Below are positions 1 to 13,039 of a DNA stretch of 64,000 nucleotides, in pieces. The notes under the pieces are model-generated. The model saw only the letters and a program-made list of their open reading frames with translations. It did no database searches and was not told the DNA's origin. Source of the DNA: Odobenus rosmarus divergens (taxonomy: Eukaryota > Chordata > Mammalia > Carnivora > Odobenidae); contig NW_004450458.1 in NCBI RefSeq assembly GCF_000321225.1, positions 799,948 to 863,947 of the forward strand, written 5' to 3'. The translations under genes were made by a program, and so were the position numbers. Each line of letters starts with the position of its first letter. Positions within the stretch are counted from its first letter, which is position 1.

Positions 1-1784
1 CGGGGAACAGACTTTATCACCGACAGACCCTCAGTAAATGGGAAAGGCTAACGGGAATGCTCCAGGAGGAAGGAAAATGATCTCAGAAGGGGGGTCGGAG
101 ATACCAAAAGCAAATGGCAAGCAATTTGTTCAACTTATGGTGATTTAAAAAAAGAATGAGTTAAAATGCTGGATGAAAATAGAATGTAAATTGGGAGGAG
201 GATGGTTGGAATGAAGGCACTCTAAGGCTGCCTTGGATTGCGGGGGGTGGGGCTAGAGATAATGACTTCTATTATACACTACCAAGTTAAATGAGCACGT
301 TATAATGTCTAAAATAGCCACACGGAAATGGAGTGTATGACTTCCGCATCAGTAGGAGCAGAAAAGCTGAAGAGGAAAAATAAAACTGCCCCGATAAGAA
401 TTTGAATCCATGGTCAGGAGCTGTTCCGAAGCATAGAGAAAAGCATGAGCACAGGACTCCCTGTGGGATGGAGTCCCACGAATGTAGGTGTGCTTTATGG
501 CCTTTGTGCAGGACTAGGTTATCTCCCTCCCACCCCCCCACAAGCATTTCTACTGCTCTCCAAGTCACAAATTTCTAAATTATGCAACTAACCCCTAATT
601 GAACTATTCCAGTTAATAATGTAGTCAGACACGGAGAAAGCAGTGGCAACATGGGAAGGTCGGGATACATTTGAAGGGAAAAAAGCAAAGTTTCGAAAGT
701 GCATAAGCAAAGAAGAAGAATGAACAATTCAGCAATCCATTTTTGTTCATCCCTTTATCAGGGACAAGAGCCCTGGTCCCCAAGGCTTATTCCGCAGGCT
801 GCTCTTTAATAATACTAAATTGTGATTGTAGATGAATTTGGTGGAGTGTTCTCCTTTCTAATCCTGGCAGGTGTCCCTGGAGGGGAGGCCCTTAGACATT
901 TCTGGCAATTAAGGAAAGGCTCTTGATCGTAAAGTGATCACTCGAGGTGACCAAATTGCCTGCCTTCTATGCTGGGCAATGTGACAATTAAGCACAAGTG
1001 TGTGTTTCTTTATATTCTGGCGCATGCTGTTTAGTTTGTATATAAGTAATGTTCGGGGTCGGGTTTTTACGTTCTCAGGATTGCTTGATTTGCTTTCCCG
1101 TTAACATCAATGTGGGAGTTCTGCGCAGATCTACAGAACCACCTGGGCGACCTCACCAGGGGAGGGGTGAAATGCAAGTCCTGTTTGCAAACTGGGATAT
1201 GCCCCACTGAGAGATTTAACCAGAAACCAAACTCCCAGCTCTCCCCTGAGCCTCTGCTAGATGTGAATGCCCCAAGACAAAGACTTGGCCAACATAGGCG
1301 CTACTTCTTCCCCACCCCCACCCCCCAGTTTCCTAATCCCTTCTATTATTGTAAGTCAGAGTGGTCCATCTTGTCCCCTTAGCTTAGGGCCTTGCTGAAG
1401 CAAGATGGCAGCCTGCTGCTTGGCCACTTTTCTGAGACCTATTCTCTGGCTTCACGTCTTCCAACCGATCACTCTATGGAAAGATGAAAGACATCCCTTC
1501 TCTCTGCCACCCGAGGCAAAGACAAATCTCAAGCTATAACTTCAGTTTCTTGAGCCCCGCCCTGATTCTTACCAGGATTTTGGGGGGTGATGGTGGGGTT
1601 GGCTAATTAGGAGTTTCCTTCTGGGCAGACAAGCCACATGAAAAAGAAGCAGGGAAGCCTCTCTGAATGGAACAGACCCATAATAAGTATCATCTATGCT
1701 TTACTCTGCTCATTCCTCTTATTCTGGTCACCAACCATCTCCACATGGCCAAACCCGGGGCTCCTCCTTTTGCCCCCAACTTAC

Positions 1785-3115
1785 TCACTTCTCAGCAGCA
1801 TTTGGCATAGTAGACTTCTTCCTTCTTGAAACTCTACTTTTTTTGGCTCGGTTGATACCACACTGACTAGCTTTCTTCCTGCCTTGGTCTCTGCTGTGAC
1901 CTCTGCCTGCCCTCTAAATGATGGTGTGCTTCCAGGTTTGCCCCGGGGTCATCGTCTCTGCCAGGCCTCTCTCCCTGGGAACATTCATCCACATCCCGGT
2001 GCCCAGTCTGCAGCCCAGCCCTCCTTTGAGTTCCTGACTCGCATCTCTAACTGCCTGCCTTACACGTCTGTTACAGACATTATAGGTGTGTCCCAGACAC
2101 CTTTAGGTCAACAGGTCCTGAAGTGGACATGTTATACTCACTGCCAAATCTGGCCAGGGCTCCTCTTTCTCAGAAAATGGAGCCACCATCTTGCCAATTG
2201 CTCAAGACAGAAACCAGCATTGACCTTGCCACCTCCCACCATCCCACCACCCTCACATCCAATCCATTAGCTAATCCTGTCCATTCTGCCTCCAAAATGT
2301 TTAGCAAATCTGTTCACTTACTAGCTCCACACTGCCAACACCCTGGTGTCCACAGTCTCTTCTCATCTAAAGCACTCACCACCTCCAAACTGGTCTTCCT
2401 GCTTCCATGCTCAACCTTCTCCATCTAATAGCAAAATGGATTGAAACTGAGTATTCCCTCCTAATACTCTTCAGTGATTTTCTGTTACACTTAGAATGAT
2501 ACCCGAACTCCCTCCTGTGGCCTACCATGTCTGATGAACCTGGCCTCTGCTCTGAGCCTGCCACCCTTATGAAGCTCTTTCCTACACCAGGACCTTTGCA
2601 CATGCTCTGTCCCCTTTATCAGAAATGTTGTCCTTCTGCTCTTTCATGGCTCGCTCTTATCATTTAGGCCCCAGCTCAGAAATGACCTCTTCAGGATGGC
2701 CTTCCCTGTCTACCCTAATTAAAGTATGCCCCCCCCCCCACTTTTCTTCTGGTGCAGATTCCTGTTTGTTTCCTTCATAACATATGATTGGTATCTATGT
2801 GGTTTTTTTACTTGTTTATGGAAAATCTTGCTGACTAGACTCTAAGATCTACAAGGGCAGGGACCACATATGTTTACCTTTTTTTTTTTATTTTTTTTTT
2901 TTAAGAGAAGGGAAAGGCATAGGGAGAGGGAGAGAGAGAGAATCTCACCACCCTGAGATCATGACCTGAGTTGAAATCAACAGTCAGACGCTTAACCAAC
3001 CGAGCCACCCATGCACCCATATTTACCCCTTAATCCTAGCACCTCTCGCAGCACCTAGCATGAGGTAGGCCCTTATTAAAGATTGTTGCATGGAGGAATG
3101 AATGAACTCTTCACC
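1785..3115 (+). repeat. L2 (LINE2) copy, interrupted by a SINE
   Basis: Long L2 3' portion. The line of recognisable blocks runs from the 'gcatttggcatagtagac' region, through the CT-rich ORF2 end (gcctctgctctgagcctgcc, ctttgcacatgctctg, cctcttcaggatggccttcc), to the 3' end with 'aagggcagggacca' and 'agcacctagca...gaatgaatgaa'. The SINE at 2879-3017 splits it. About 1.2 kb of L2 is long for such an old element. The small ORFs here are remnants or shadows. Confidence 0.8.
2879..3017 (-). mobile_element. Can-SINE, antisense
   Basis: Poly-T, GA-rich body, 'gagatcatgacctgagttg', then 'cttaaccaaccgagccaccc'. Flanked by imperfect target duplications catatgtttacc (2867) and catatttacc (3018), so it entered the L2. 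It lacks the middle 'aagcaggctccc' block, so it is internally deleted or of a short subtype. Confidence 0.85.
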
Positions 3116-4859
3116 TCTTACTCTGGTAGCTTCCTTGTGCCTTTGACTGGCCCCACAATTCCTCCTCAGGGGCAGAGTGGGATGTGCTGGGGTGAAGGGG
3201 GTGTTGGAGGCAGAGAGGAAGCTTTAGGAGGCCTGCCTTTAGAGTCTGTGGCTGACACTAAACGCTTTGAAACTGTGAGGTGTTCTTTTGTTCAGAAAGT
3301 TCTAAGCGAGGAGAATTCTAGAGGGATTACTGATGTCTTGAAATATCTATGCGGATTTTGGTTGTTCTGACACATGATATACTACTGACTGATGTATGTT
3401 CAAAGAGATGCACAGAGTCATGGTAATTACTATCTTTTATTAAAGGAAAAATACTGTTTTTTTCTGTTGGGGACTGTGGCTGGGAGGTGGATGTTCTCTG
3501 GCAGGCTTTTCAGGCTTATATCTTCCTCTGTTACCACCATCAACAGATGTTAATTAGGTAACTGAGTATTCATGTAGCCAAAGGGAGTTCAAAATAGCCA
3601 TTGAATCAGGGAAGAAGATTGGCAGAGGCTGAAACTAAGAAGAATGAAGACATGACCACGTTGGAGTTAACCAGATGAAAGAGAGGTGGTCGAAGAAAAA
3701 ACAAGGAGAATCCATTGAAAAAACAGCCTCTTTCCATCTCTGTGAAAATGCGTTGAAAGGTCAATTCCCCAGCCTCTGTATTGCCAGGCTTGCTTGGTTG
3801 ATAATAGATCCAACCGTGGGTTTCTGCTGATGAGCAAAGAGGCTACTACTGGGGTGCATTAGTATATGTATGTGAAAAGTGAATAGAAATAGAACAAGTT
3901 CTTTGGTGACCACCATGGAACCTAACATTTGAACACCTCAATAGTAATCAAGAGTCTTCTTATGCTGAGGGCAGAATAAAAAAAAAAAAAAAAAGCAACT
4001 CATAAAGGCAAGGGAGCGTTTAGCATTTCACTTCCCTTAATAAGAACAGATTTTACCAGTAAAAATTCAGATTTAAAGGCTAAACAAAACAAAACAAAAA
4101 CCTTTGTGGTTCTTTTTTTTTCTGAGTGTGAAAACCAAAAAGTGCAGGATTATTTCAGAGGGTTATTCCAGAGAGTTCTCCTAGTATGAACTAGTTAGTA
4201 ATAAAAGCTTGTGTGTTTTGGGCATCTCTCTCAAAACACATCTAGGAGCTCATAAAAGCCACATTTTACTATTCAGTGGTGAGAAGGAATTTTGTGACCT
4301 TTTGAGAAATTTTGTTTTGTTTTTCCTAAGAAAACCATGATAAGGAAGTGAAGCAAATTTCTTGGCTGTGGGAGGATTGTCTCAGTGCCCCAGCCTTGCA
4401 TTCCCAGGGGTGTAGGGGGCTCTGAGCAAGCATACTGTCATCAAGTTGTCCTGAATGTAGGTTCCCAAATTTTGCACTTAGAAAGTTGTTTTAATTTCTA
4501 CCCAGCCTTAGGGTTTGTGGAACCGATGGCAGTGGCAGCCACAGAGACATCCCCATGTTAGCCCTTCCCCAGTGCCCAGGGACTCCGAGGTCCAAGCCCA
4601 GGATTACCATGAATAAAAGGCTAAAACCCAAAGGTACAGGGAACTGGACAAGGAACATGGGAGTCAACCTGGAAGGAAGAACAAGCAATTTGGGAACACA
4701 AGAAACAAGCTCCTGGTTGCTCATTGCAGCCTTCTTCTCTCTAAAACCAGGTTGGGGAGGGGGGGCGCTCATGCCTTGATACCTTCTCAACACTTGACAC
4801 ATTTGACCATATTTATCAAAAATTTTTCTTTCCTTCTTTACCTTACCTCCAGACTTTCT

Positions 4860-5065
4860 TTTTTTTTTTTTTTTAAGATTTTATTTATTTATTTGACAAA
4901 GAGGTAGAGAGCACAAGTAGGTAGGCAGAGTGGGAGGCAGAGGGAGAGGGAGAAGCAGGCTCCCAGCTGAGCTGGGAGCCCAATGTGGGGCTCAATCCCA
5001 GGACCCTAGGATCATGACCTGAGATGAAGGCAGAGGCTTAAACGACTGAAGCACCCAGGTGCCCC
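4860..5065 (-). mobile_element. Can-SINE, antisense, perfect 15-bp target duplication
   Basis: Full-length: poly-T, (ATTT)n, GA-rich body, aagcaggctcccagctgagc, atcatgacctgag, gcacccaggtgcccc. acctccagactttct occurs at 4845-4859 and again at 5066-5080. Confidence 0.95.
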
Positions 5066-5140
5066 ACCTCCAGACTTTCTAACTGCTCTTTGACAACTAC
5101 CTCTGTAAGATGTTCTTCCTTTGCTAATTACTTAAATCAG

Positions 5141-5315
5141 GCATTCTCAACAGGGATTAATTTTGCTCACCAGGGGACATTTGGCAATATGTGGAGACAG
5201 TTTTGATTGTCACAACGGAGGGGGGCGGGGCGCGGTATCTAGGCATATCCTGGCATCTAGGGAGTAGAAGCCAAGGATGCAGCTAACCATCCTACAGTGC
5301 CCCTCCTGGCCACTG
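5141..5315 (+). mobile_element. MER20-like hAT-Charlie remnant
   Basis: Recognisable blocks in order: cattctcaac, caggggacatttggcaat, tggagacagttttgattg, tcacaacggagg, tggcatctaggga, atgcagctaaccatcctac. The family name is from memory. It contains the CG-rich patch ggggcggggcgcgg at 5222-5235. Confidence 0.65.
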
Positions 5316-6374
5316 CCTCCTCTATGGGTGAGACCCCCCTTCAGTGAGCTCATACATCCCTCCTCGCCGACCTACTGACTACCCCTAAATCAACCAACTA
5401 CTTGTGCTCGGGAAAGTCATCAGCCAGCAACTGCGGCTCTTGCAGAACAGCTGGTGAGTCCCTTTAGGAATACCCTGATGGGTCAGCAAGGGAGAGCCAG
5501 AGTCAGGAAGGAGAAATTGTGGAAACCCGTCCATCATGGGATCAGTCATGTGGGGAGTTTGGAACTCCGCCCTGGTGCCTGTGCTCACAGGGTGCTTTCC
5601 TGCATTGCTCTTGTCTCCCAGGGAGACCAGCTGCCTACATACTGTGTCCTTTATTGCCACCGTGATGTGATATCTGAGGGCAGGCAGTGGTGCCCTGAGA
5701 CAGCGTGGCTCTAAAAGCAAGAGCAGATTCTCGTGCTTCTGAAACTTTCTCTTTCTTGAAAAGAACAGTCTCCTCCCTCCAACTTGGAGCAGCTTTCTAG
5801 AGAGCTGCCCATCTGTCTATGTCTTAAAAACAAGTCTCCATGTGTGCTATCTGAAGCCAGGCACAGAAGCAGGGAGGAAGGGTGGATTACACACTGATAC
5901 AGAGGAGGAGATACAGAGAAAATAACGAACAAAACCTGGGGGGTTTCCACCTGGCCCGATCTCCAAGCGGAGAGTCATGGCCAGCAGATCCCAAGGTGAA
6001 CAAAGCACAGCCTCTGCTGGTTACGTAGGTTTTGACTTCCTGCAGGGCTGCCGGCTCCTGGATGGTGACACCCCTTAATTGAGTCTCCAATTGAGTTGCC
6101 ATGACGTTGACACCCTGAGCTTGTTCCCGGTAGTCAAATTGCTCACCGGTTTCCCTGTGACCCACAACACCCACTTTCAGCCTTTGGGGCACCATCAGTA
6201 GGTCATCAGTTTGAAGAGGGATTGATGTGACCTGTGACCATGGACACAGCCTGGCACGTGGCTACCGGTGTCCGTTGAATGTGGCCTCTGCAGCTGTCTT
6301 CTCATACCAGAACGCCAGACTGTCCTCCCGGGGTAGACAGGACACTGTCCCTTCCTCTTCTGCCCCACTCCCTT

Positions 6375-6500
6375 GTTTCACTGATTCGTTCATTAATGCC
6401 AGAAATAGTAAGTGACCAGAGTAGGTCAAGTACTGTGTTGGGCAACTGGAGATGAAATGGGGATAGCCCCAAGCCTCCAGTTGGTTCCATCCTGTTTGGC
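6375..6500 (-). repeat. L2 3' end remnant
   Basis: Antisense L2 3' end: ttcgttcattaatgcc, then 'tcaagtactgtgttgggcaactggagatg', a decayed form of the end that normally reads 'ggcactgtgctagg...ggggata'. The next 350 bp (to about 6840) may continue the same L2 but are too decayed to call. Confidence 0.5.
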
Positions 6501-7929
6501 CCGTATCAGGTGAATGCAATCATGTGATGCTATGATGCGCATGAGCGCGGGGAGGTCCAACTGTACCAGGGAAGGGTACCTACTGGACATTTCAGGATGG
6601 CTGCAAATGCTCCCTGGAGGCAGGACTATCTACACTGAGCCCTGTAAGGCGTGGAGGAGGTGGAGGAGGCCGACAGAGGGGAGGGACAAGTGTGTGATGT
6701 ATCAGTGGTGAGGGAGGGACCTGTGAGTGGGGGAGGAGTAATTAGGGGGTGAGAGTGGGGTCAAGGCTGTAGGTAGGAGCAGCAGGGCATAGAAATAAAA
6801 TGCGCAAGGTGACCCGATCATCAGGGGGCTCTGCAGGCTGTATTCAGGACTTAATTCTACTGTGTAATATATAAGTTCAAATACAGAAAATTGGGCAAAA
6901 TGCGTTTATTAAGCAGAGGAGGAGTCCTGAAAAAGCAGGAGATGAGAGCTTTGTCCTCAGAGTTTATAATCTGGTGAGAATAGGAGAAAAAAATTGACTG
7001 CATAAAAATTAAATTGACAGCATAAAAACTAAAACTGAATGTAGCTAAGCCCTGGAGAGTCAAGTGCAGCCCCAAAGAGCTGTGGGAAGGACAGGAGCAG
7101 GAGCATCTCGTGCAAAGGCAGCATGTGACGTGAGTGCGGGGTGGACGTGACGTGGGCCCCACAGGCTGCAGGAAGGGCTGGGCACTCAGCTCCCAGAAGC
7201 GGGTGGTTTCTTTGGGGAGGCTTCTTATTTGCAGGAAGGGGCTGTCAGTGTTACCACTGACTGAATTCCTCTGAGCACTTAGATCTCTGTGTCATCAACA
7301 GTGTATAATACCTCCACTCCAGGCTCTAAACAGAGACTAAAATACTGACTGTTGTCTGATTCATAATGGGAACAAAAACACCCAACGGGGGAAAATGGTA
7401 TTTCTGGAGTCCATTTACTATTCTGATCATCGGAAGCCTACATAATTATACAATATTATCTCCTTACTGGCAGAATCCCCTTCTAGAGATTGTGTTTTAT
7501 TATTTTGCCTTCAGATTTTATCAGTTTATGGAACCTAGATCTCTGAACTGTTGTGCTTCGGGGACACCACCTACTAGTGGAAAAACTTGATTTCCCCTAA
7601 ACAAAGACAAACAAACAAAAAAAGGGGACTGTTCATTCCATCTCTCTCTTTTTACTTTGGCTGTCCGGAAACCTATTGCTGTTTGAATCTCAATCACAGC
7701 AGCCCAGCAAACCTCTGGTTGGCATATTTGCATTTCGGTCTTATACCTTGTGACTGATTTTCTTTTATACCTTCTCACGTTAACGTGTGTGCTCTTGGTT
7801 GTGAGGCATCTCAAAGGTGTGTGTGGCTGGTTGAGAGAGCAGAATTAAAGAGCTCAGTAAATGGAAAAAGGAGGAATTCTAGGGAAGGGAACAGAATGAA
7901 ACACCAGGATGAGAAGGAGACTGGTTTGA

Positions 7930-8215
7930 GACAAAGGATGGGGAGCCCGTTGAGACACTGTTGGAAAATCAGAGAGAGAGATGAGATTAGGAAAAGAGGG
8001 TAGACAGTGGACCGAGGCAACAGGGAGCCACCGACAGTTTCTGAGCAGGACTAGCAACGTGAAACTTGTTTTCAGAAGGTTGGTGTAATTGCAATGTTGA
8101 GTATGTACAAGATAGGAAAAAGCTAGGGAGGTGATGCTGGGGAGAATAAAAGGCTGGGCAGCTGTGGGAAGAATTAGAAGGGAAAAGTGAATCAAGTTTG
8201 GATATAAGACATGAA
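7930..8215 (-). repeat. Probable L2 remnant
   Basis: Resembles antisense L2 internal sequence, notably 'cagggagccaccgacagttt' followed by 'tgagcaggactagcaacgtg'. Heavily decayed; could instead be unassigned purine-rich DNA. Confidence 0.4.
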
Positions 8216-11200
8216 GGAATGAGTCGGTTGATTACAGCAGGATTGTAGGGTCCCAAGATCACAGGTCTTTCTTCTATCTCACCCTTAACTGGGTCAAATC
8301 TAAACGGCCACTTCTTCACCAGGCTGGATGCTGTCAAAGTCAACTAGCTTCCTATTAGAAGAATACTGCCTTGAGATGTTGTCCAAACTACGTATTAACC
8401 CAAAGGACCACAGTGTAGTAAGGAAGAAATCACTTAGAAACCCTCTTTAGAAGATCCAGAAAGTTAGCCTTTAACCACCTGTTCAATTCATGTACGAGTT
8501 CATAAGTAACACCCTGCTTTCCTTCCTCAGCCCAATGGAGCGTTTACTTCTCTTTCCGGGTCAGTAAAGACTATTCACGTTTCTCCCAACCTTTTATTAC
8601 GAAAATTTTCAAACCAAGTACAGTCAAAAGAATGTTACAGTGACCACCTGTGTTATCTGCCACTTAGATCCTACTCTTCATAGTTAACTGAATTTGCTTT
8701 ATCTCGAATCTGTGCATCTACCCATCCATCAGCTCATCTTATTTTTGGTGTATTTCAGAGTAAATTGCAAACAGTACTATTCTTCCATGGTAAATAAGAC
8801 TTTTGGTTTTTAACTTACGTTTTCTGAATTTTTACCAAGCTGGGCTGTGTCAGCCTGCCTAGGTAGACTGTAAAGATCAAAGGGAAGCCTGTGGGTCTTT
8901 CTGTGGGTGGTTTATCTTCCCAACCCCCCTCCTCAGACATTTAAACATTGACTCTTTAATTATAGTGGTGGCTAGCCTGTGCACTAGAGTTTCGAGAAAG
9001 TGGAAAAGGGAATTTTTACAAATCCAATCACTGTGTCTTCTAAACTCTGGTATTTGAGGCCGAAAAGACTCCTGCAGGTAGTGTAGGTGGAAAAATTTAT
9101 AGAAAAAGAAAAAAGTTGTCCCCAGATGTATAAACAATATAGCCCATGTCTACATTTCTGGATTTCCGTGTATCAGATGGACTTAAAGCAAAAATGTAAC
9201 TGTAACAACATAGGGGTTCATAAAGAATACAGATGGTTTCTGCTTTTGGATACAGAATATTCCCAGGAAGACCTTCGCTATTGTCCCAGCCTGTGGGTTT
9301 TAGAGGCAGAAACTGCAGTGGTGAGGAATGAGATACAAGGTTTTAGCGGGCAAGTGAATGGTAGTTACCGAAATCAGAGATTGCCTTATTGGGAATTACA
9401 AAACAATTATTACTGTGTGTTTTTACCACATGTAGTTTTCGAGCTTAAGGAACATGATCCAGCAGTGTATTAACAAGCCTGAGTATAACAGCATTCTATT
9501 AAGGTTTGTTTTGCCTCCTTTTTATGTTGTTGTATTTACATTTAAGTTTTAATTGATGTTTTGGCCATGTGTTTGCCCCTGAAGAGATTTCGTAAAGGCT
9601 TTCTTTTTTTTTTTTTTTAACACATAAAGTGTTATATTCCAGGTATAGTAAGTAAAAATTACCCTTCATGTCCTCAGAAATGAGATTTTGCCAGTGTAAC
9701 AAAATTTTAGTTTAAAATATCTATCCATTAGTACCATAAACAAACCGAAAATATTGTCTTAGAGACTGGGGGGCAAGGACCTCAGTTTGGAACACGTCAA
9801 TGTAAGGAATTGATTCTCAAATGTAAGCACTGCCTGAACAGAGGGAGGGAAGCGAAGTTTGAGACCCGAACACAAAGTGGACGATATTATGTAAGGTCCT
9901 TATGAGAAACAGCATCTCAAGGAGAAAACCTCTCCATGATCAGTCCAAGAAGGCCGATGCTGGATCGTTTCTCTTGGTCAACTCAAAGCAACACAAGGGG
10001 CTAGTCTGACAAGGAAACGAAATCGAGGAAAGAGGCAGAGATCATATTTTTAAATGTTATTATCTGATTTTTAAGATGTAGAGGCTCCTGAATTTCTTTC
10101 ACTGGAGGAAATTAAGTGCTCTTGGCCCCCCGAGGATCTTAGAGATAAGAATGTGACCATCCTAAGCTTATGGATTTAGTCTTTGGAGGCTTCATGACAG
10201 TGATGAAAACCTGTTGGCTCCATGGGTTATCTCAGGGATTACGGCTTGCCTCTTTCACAAGAATCAGGAAAATGCATCCCATGGTACGTTTAGCCTCAAA
10301 CCAGGGAGGCTGTTGTATAACAGCTACGTCCCTGCTAGTATGAGGCGAGTAAAAATAAGTGCTCATTATGGTTCACGTCACCCCTCAAGTGACCTTGTAA
10401 GAATGCTCTGTGGGCTGGTAAATTTCAGTGCTTATGCACAAGGCTATTTTTCAACCAGGGAATCGAAAGTGCACGACTATACTAATACTTAAATCACTTC
10501 TTCATGCTTAGAGTTCCATCTCCAAGATATTCAGATGGAAGTAGGCATTACACCAAGGACAGGAGGAAAAGGCATGATTTAGTAGAAAAGGGTGGGAAAA
10601 GAGCAACACTGTCCTTTTAACCAATGCATCTGGAATGAGATATTTAAAGAAAAATCTCCCAAAATGATGGCTAATTGACAAGGAAAGATAATTCGATTCC
10701 ATCGTCTCTGTTCACACATACTATTGTTTCAGCCCGTGATGTTTTGTTTACTCTGGAAGGAAATATTTTACCCCCTCTGAGATAATTAATTTTTGTCAGC
10801 TTCACTGTTTATAAGGGAAACTGAGAAACTGTTAATTGAAATACAGAATGAGTCACTGTTTTCAGTAATTTTTGGCAGCATTCTAATTTGTGTCAATCCC
10901 AGCCTAATTATTAGATTTTTTGGAAGCAGAAAGCATATTTTATTTTTCTCTTACCGATTTTTCTTCCTTTTTTTAAAAAAAAAAATACGTGCAGCTTGAC
11001 AAAAGTTATACAATTGATATGAACATGAGGTAAAATACCAGCACATTTGAAATACCAAGAGGTTTAATGTGTTACGCTTGGCTCTTCACACTAGCCCAGT
11101 GTTCAGGTTCACAGACTGTGGTCTTCCTCCTACCCCCAGCCCCGACGAAAAAATGTGGTTCTTTTAAAGACCTTTTAGCTGGTATTAAGCCACAGTATAT

Positions 11201-11854
11201 GGCCCGTCACTAATGACATCACTGAAGTAAACTTCCCAGAAGTCATTAGGGAGAATTCATTTGGAAATCCAAATGAACGTCACTTGCAAAGGGCAGGCTT
11301 CTAGAAGAGGTGACTAGTCATGCATTCCTGAGTTATTTGTTGTAAAAGCATTAATCACCCTGAACTCATTTGCTCCTAATGTGAACACACTACATTATTC
11401 CACAGGAATTCTGTTCCCAATGATCATTAATGTAGAGATCTGAAGCTGCTGACTATGGGCAGGGTTAATAAAATCCGTCAGATCAATGGCCAGGATAATG
11501 GGACTGTTAATGCCTTCTAATAGAAGTTGGATCTTCCTGGTTGTGGCAGAGTGAAGGCAAGGTGGAGAGGCAGGTGCCTGTGCTGGGCAGGCAGCCCCAT
11601 CACTCGCCTCCCGAGGTGGCCTCTGGGTGAAAAGAGCATTGATGTCAGTCGCCGGGCGTTGCCAGGGCTCTGAGGCAGTGCGGCTGGGAGCGTGGGCAGC
11701 AGCGGTGGGCTGGGGAGGGAGCCACGGGGCGGCCACGGGGGGGCTCTGAGACCCTGCTTCAGCTGCTTATCTGCCCGTGTCCGAGCACCTGGCACCGTGG
11801 ACATCCTAGAACCTTGCTTCACCCCACTCCAGGTCCACAGATGAGATGAAGGAC

Positions 11855-12092
11855 ATAATCACAGTGATAATCGTGACAATCACAGCTAATGCTCACTGGC
11901 AACTCTCAGGGGCCGAGGACTAAGGGACCTTTCCATACTCTAATCTCAGTCCTCAGAGCTGTACTCTCCATGACATGGGGACTATTCCGCATTTGATAAC
12001 AGGGGAAGCTGAAGTTCAAACAGATTCAGCAACGAGTCCAAGCTCAGATTTGAAAGTGTGTGCCCTTAACCACTATGCCCCTTTATTAGAGG
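11855..12092 (-). repeat. MIR remnant, antisense
   Basis: Order of blocks matches reversed MIR: cacagctaatgctcactg, ctctaatctcagtcctcag, atggggactattccgcattt, gggaagctgaagttcaaac, ctcagatttgaaagtgtgtg, ccttaaccactatgcccc. Confidence 0.75.
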
Positions 12093-12190
12093 GAGAGACA
12101 CAGAAACTGTAGCCTAAAATCAGACCACAGAAAGGTGCAGGATGTGCCAACTGACCTACATGTCTTGCCACTTGTACATGCAACCCATGT

Positions 12191-12240
12191 ACTTTGGTAC
12201 CATACCATGTACATTGGTACCATACCATGCAACATTGGTA
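12191..12240. repeat. 20-bp tandem repeat, 2.5 copies
   Basis: Unit 1 (12191-12210) actttggtaccataccatgt; unit 2 (12211-12230) acattggtaccataccatgc; partial unit 3 begins at 12231 (aacattggta). Units 1 and 2 differ at 2-3 positions. Confidence 0.85.
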
Positions 12241-13039
12241 TGTTCGGGACTAATCTTGGACAAAGTCTACAAAAGCCATGGTTTGTCTGCAATGCTGTTC
12301 CTCTAAGCTTTGCCACTAAAATGTGGGTACCTGGGGCCTGTAAGAAGCCTCACTGCTTTGTGCCACCCACTTGCCGCCCCGTTGGGGCCTCAGGAGACCC
12401 TCTCAGCCCAGCAATGCCCTATTAAGATTCGTTCCTTCTCATTCCACCCCTGCCCCATAAAAACTTGCCACATTTCTTGTCATCTGAGGGTCTTGATCTC
12501 CTGACTATCCCCTAGCTAGCTCAGGCCAAGTGAGAAGCTGTGGTCCCCTGGGGATGCCTTTGAGCACAACACTGATGTGACTGACACCACAGGCCACCCA
12601 GGGCTAGCACCCAGGGCCCCAGCAACATAGCTGGCCATGGGAGCATGGAGACACAGGCTCTGTGACATTTCTAAGCCCCAACGACTATGGTAAATGAGGT
12701 GCTGACACAACTGTCTGGGGGCTCAGGAATGGGAACGGGATGGAGTTCACAGGTGGAGGCTAGAGATGCGAGAGGCTGCCAAGAGCCGAGGAAAAGAGGG
12801 GCCGGGATGAAAGAAGAATGACAGCTGCAAATGTAAAAACTATAAAATACTAACACTATTAGATGTTCCCAGTAAGCAGTGTTCTGTGCTCACCCCACCC
12901 CCAGATCTTCCAAACACACATCATAAGTGCTAGACTACATGGCACAGGATAGAAATGCAGTCGGACTGAGTGAGAGAAATTAGCAAGAGGAAAATGCAGG
13001 GACAGCGCCGTGGAAGATTGTGTTGGCTGCGAAGAACAT

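Noticed and set aside
4860..5065. tRNA-like heads of the SINEs as tRNA genes
   Set aside because: They keep A/B-box-like sequence but are part of dispersed SINEs and lack a full tRNA fold.
10255..10290. catcccatg|gtacgt as the donor of the preceding ADTRP exon
   Set aside because: The preceding codons do not encode the expected WLNHAM-type end and no matching acceptor or frame lies upstream.
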